A DNA stretch of 64,000 nt, taken from Lotus japonicus (Eukaryota > Streptophyta > Magnoliopsida > Fabales > Fabaceae). The stretch is from positions 78,354,732 through 78,418,731 of the forward strand of contig NC_080044.1 in the NCBI RefSeq assembly GCF_012489685.1, given 5' to 3'. Shown here one piece after another: positions 62,773 to 64,000 of the stretch. The notes under the pieces were generated by a model. It was not told the DNA's origin, did not search any database, and saw nothing but the letters and a program-made list of their open reading frames with translations. Made by a program: the position numbers and the translations under genes. Every line of letters begins with the position of its first letter. The first letter of the stretch is position 1.

Positions 62773-63199
62773 TTACTACTTAAGTGAGGGCATTTAGGAA
62801 TGTAGAACACAAGTGATGACATTTTTTATCAAATAAGTCATACAAAACCACATATTTTTACTGCTCAATTTTTTTTTCTAATGATATTATCCAAAATCAA
62901 GTGAGGGCACTTACCCTCACAATCTAACACATAGATTCATTCCTGATCCTGTTTATGTATATTTACCACCCCTTTGACGGCTCGTATAGCCGTATAATAT
63001 GTTATGTTTGTTTGTATCAACGTCCAAATCCACTTACTACTCTATAAAATGAAAGATGACTTATTGTATTATTCGTATTCACTTTAGACATCAAATACGG
63101 TGGCTAAGCTATAAATCGTGAACAGGTACACCATCCCACCATGAATATAATCACCTAAGTAGAGCATTTAACTTATAACTTGTCATCAATGGATCAATG

Positions 63200-63700
63200 G
63201 ATTTTAATAGTAATGTGATTTACTATAGGCCGATGCGATTACGCGTTAAGCTCGGAAACGAGTTAGGGTAGTGCGGAGTGCACGCTCGTTGAACCAACGT
63301 ATAATTGACCGCAAATACAAAACGGGGTTGGGTGCGGGGCAGCGCCCCGTTTGAATTTTTCGAAAAGTTATAATTTTCCCAAACGACCCCTAATTTTGAA
63401 AACTGTTAGAATTAACTGTTTTTCAGTTTCTAAAACAAACTCAAATATAAGGAGTCATTTGGCCTCAGATTTCAGATGGAAAACAAAACAAACATTCTCT
63501 CTACATTCCTGATCTGTTCTTTATTGCCAGAAACAGATTGTTCTTCAAGAATTATCCCAACAAGGATTTCGTGTACCCAGGCAAGAATAGGGTCGAAATA
63601 CTTTGTTCGAAAAGTGTACGAACACGATTCTTCGAAGTTATGTAGGATTATCATACCCAAATTTTCCAACATAATTACCACGCAAAAATTAGAGGAGTGC
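63200..63700. mobile_element. Possible long terminal repeat fragment
   Basis: An abrupt shift in base use with gggtgcggggcagcgccccg (about 63330-63350), a GC-rich hairpin of a kind seen in LTRs of some plant retrotransposons, then A-rich leader-like DNA. No TG...CA borders, primer-binding site or partner repeat were found, so this is tentative. Confidence 0.3.
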
Positions 63701-64000
63701 GTTGTTCAGGAATAACAACTATAAACCCCTTTGGAAAAAGAAAGAAAAAAACTACAAAACATACCACCCTTAACCACCCCGTCAAGTATGTGACAATTGA
63801 ATTTAAAATGATAACTACAAACAGAACTTGGAAAATATCATCAACATTATTCATGGACTCCTCCTCCTCGAGTAGTTGGTTCTTACACGACAAATACAGC
63901 CTGTATATAGAAAGTGTCAAACATTTTGTGACTTGCACGATGTATTTCTGATCTGTTTCATATCATTTTAGGGAACAGGGATGTAAAGGACTCAACCCCA
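63700..64000. other. Right edge of the window
   Basis: AT-rich DNA with short open frames on both strands and no recognised product. It could be the untranslated edge of a gene beyond the window. Confidence 0.35.

Larger units (their letters stand above)
61695..62945. mobile_element. hAT-type MITE carrying two nested elements
   Basis: Same family as the ATL insertion: the outer parts 61695-61858 and 62773-62945 align along the whole 2974-3335 element. Its 8-bp target duplication is atactgtt (61687-61694) and atcctgtt (62946-62953), one difference. The ends cagagacggatcgag and, reversed, caggaatgaat have drifted. It is split by a PIF/Harbinger-like element at 61859-62772, which in turn carries a Mutator-like element. 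Confidence 0.88.

Overview
The window is nuclear DNA of a flowering plant. Its genes have many short AT-rich introns with GT/AG borders, its intergenic DNA is AT-rich and full of small transposable elements, and every recognised protein belongs to a plant family. I infer a eudicot, most likely a papilionoid legume. That rests on the overall feel of the proteins and repeats and on a GRAS factor that resembles the symbiosis-related NSP2/RAD1 group; no single marker proves it.

Layout, left to right: the 3' end of one ATL-type RING-H2 ubiquitin-ligase gene (3-281); a tandem copy (2434-2979) whose last exon part is cut by a 362-bp hAT-type MITE; a repeat-rich spacer; ATG13 (8022-11558, 3 coding exons, with a decayed Ty1/copia fragment in intron 2); a spacer with a LINE remnant; an intronless GRAS gene (16114-17646); a 1-kb Mutator-like element with a perfect 9-bp target duplication (19553-20581); a CMT3-like chromomethylase (21086-29607, 21 coding exons, 914 aa); a reverse-strand membrane-anchored MYB, maMYB (32370-33266); a WNK kinase (35161-37814, 7 coding exons, 614 aa); TONSOKU/BRUSHY1 (39125-48504, 20 coding exons, 1316 aa); a reverse-strand IDA-like peptide gene (54789-55019); and a 9-kb repeat-rich tail with gypsy, CACTA, hAT, PIF/Harbinger and Mutator pieces, including a three-level nest at 61695-62945.

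The genes are ordinary independent plant loci, not an operon or cluster. Two of them, the CHG methyltransferase CMT3 and the replication-coupled chromatin/DNA-repair factor TONSOKU, both act in inheriting chromatin through S phase. TONSOKU carries a textbook E2F site about 150 bp before its ATG, and CMT3 has a weaker E2F-like site. I see no CRISPR array, rRNA or intact tRNA gene. I found no convincing undescribed system. The most informative observations are the transposon-made truncation of the second ATL gene, the nested element stack, the hAT element carrying a tRNA-like cargo, and the repeat-expanded CMT3 N-terminus.

Exon borders were placed by hand from frame, GT/AG consensus and known protein alignments. 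The summed exon lengths of every multi-exon gene are divisible by three and end in a stop codon.
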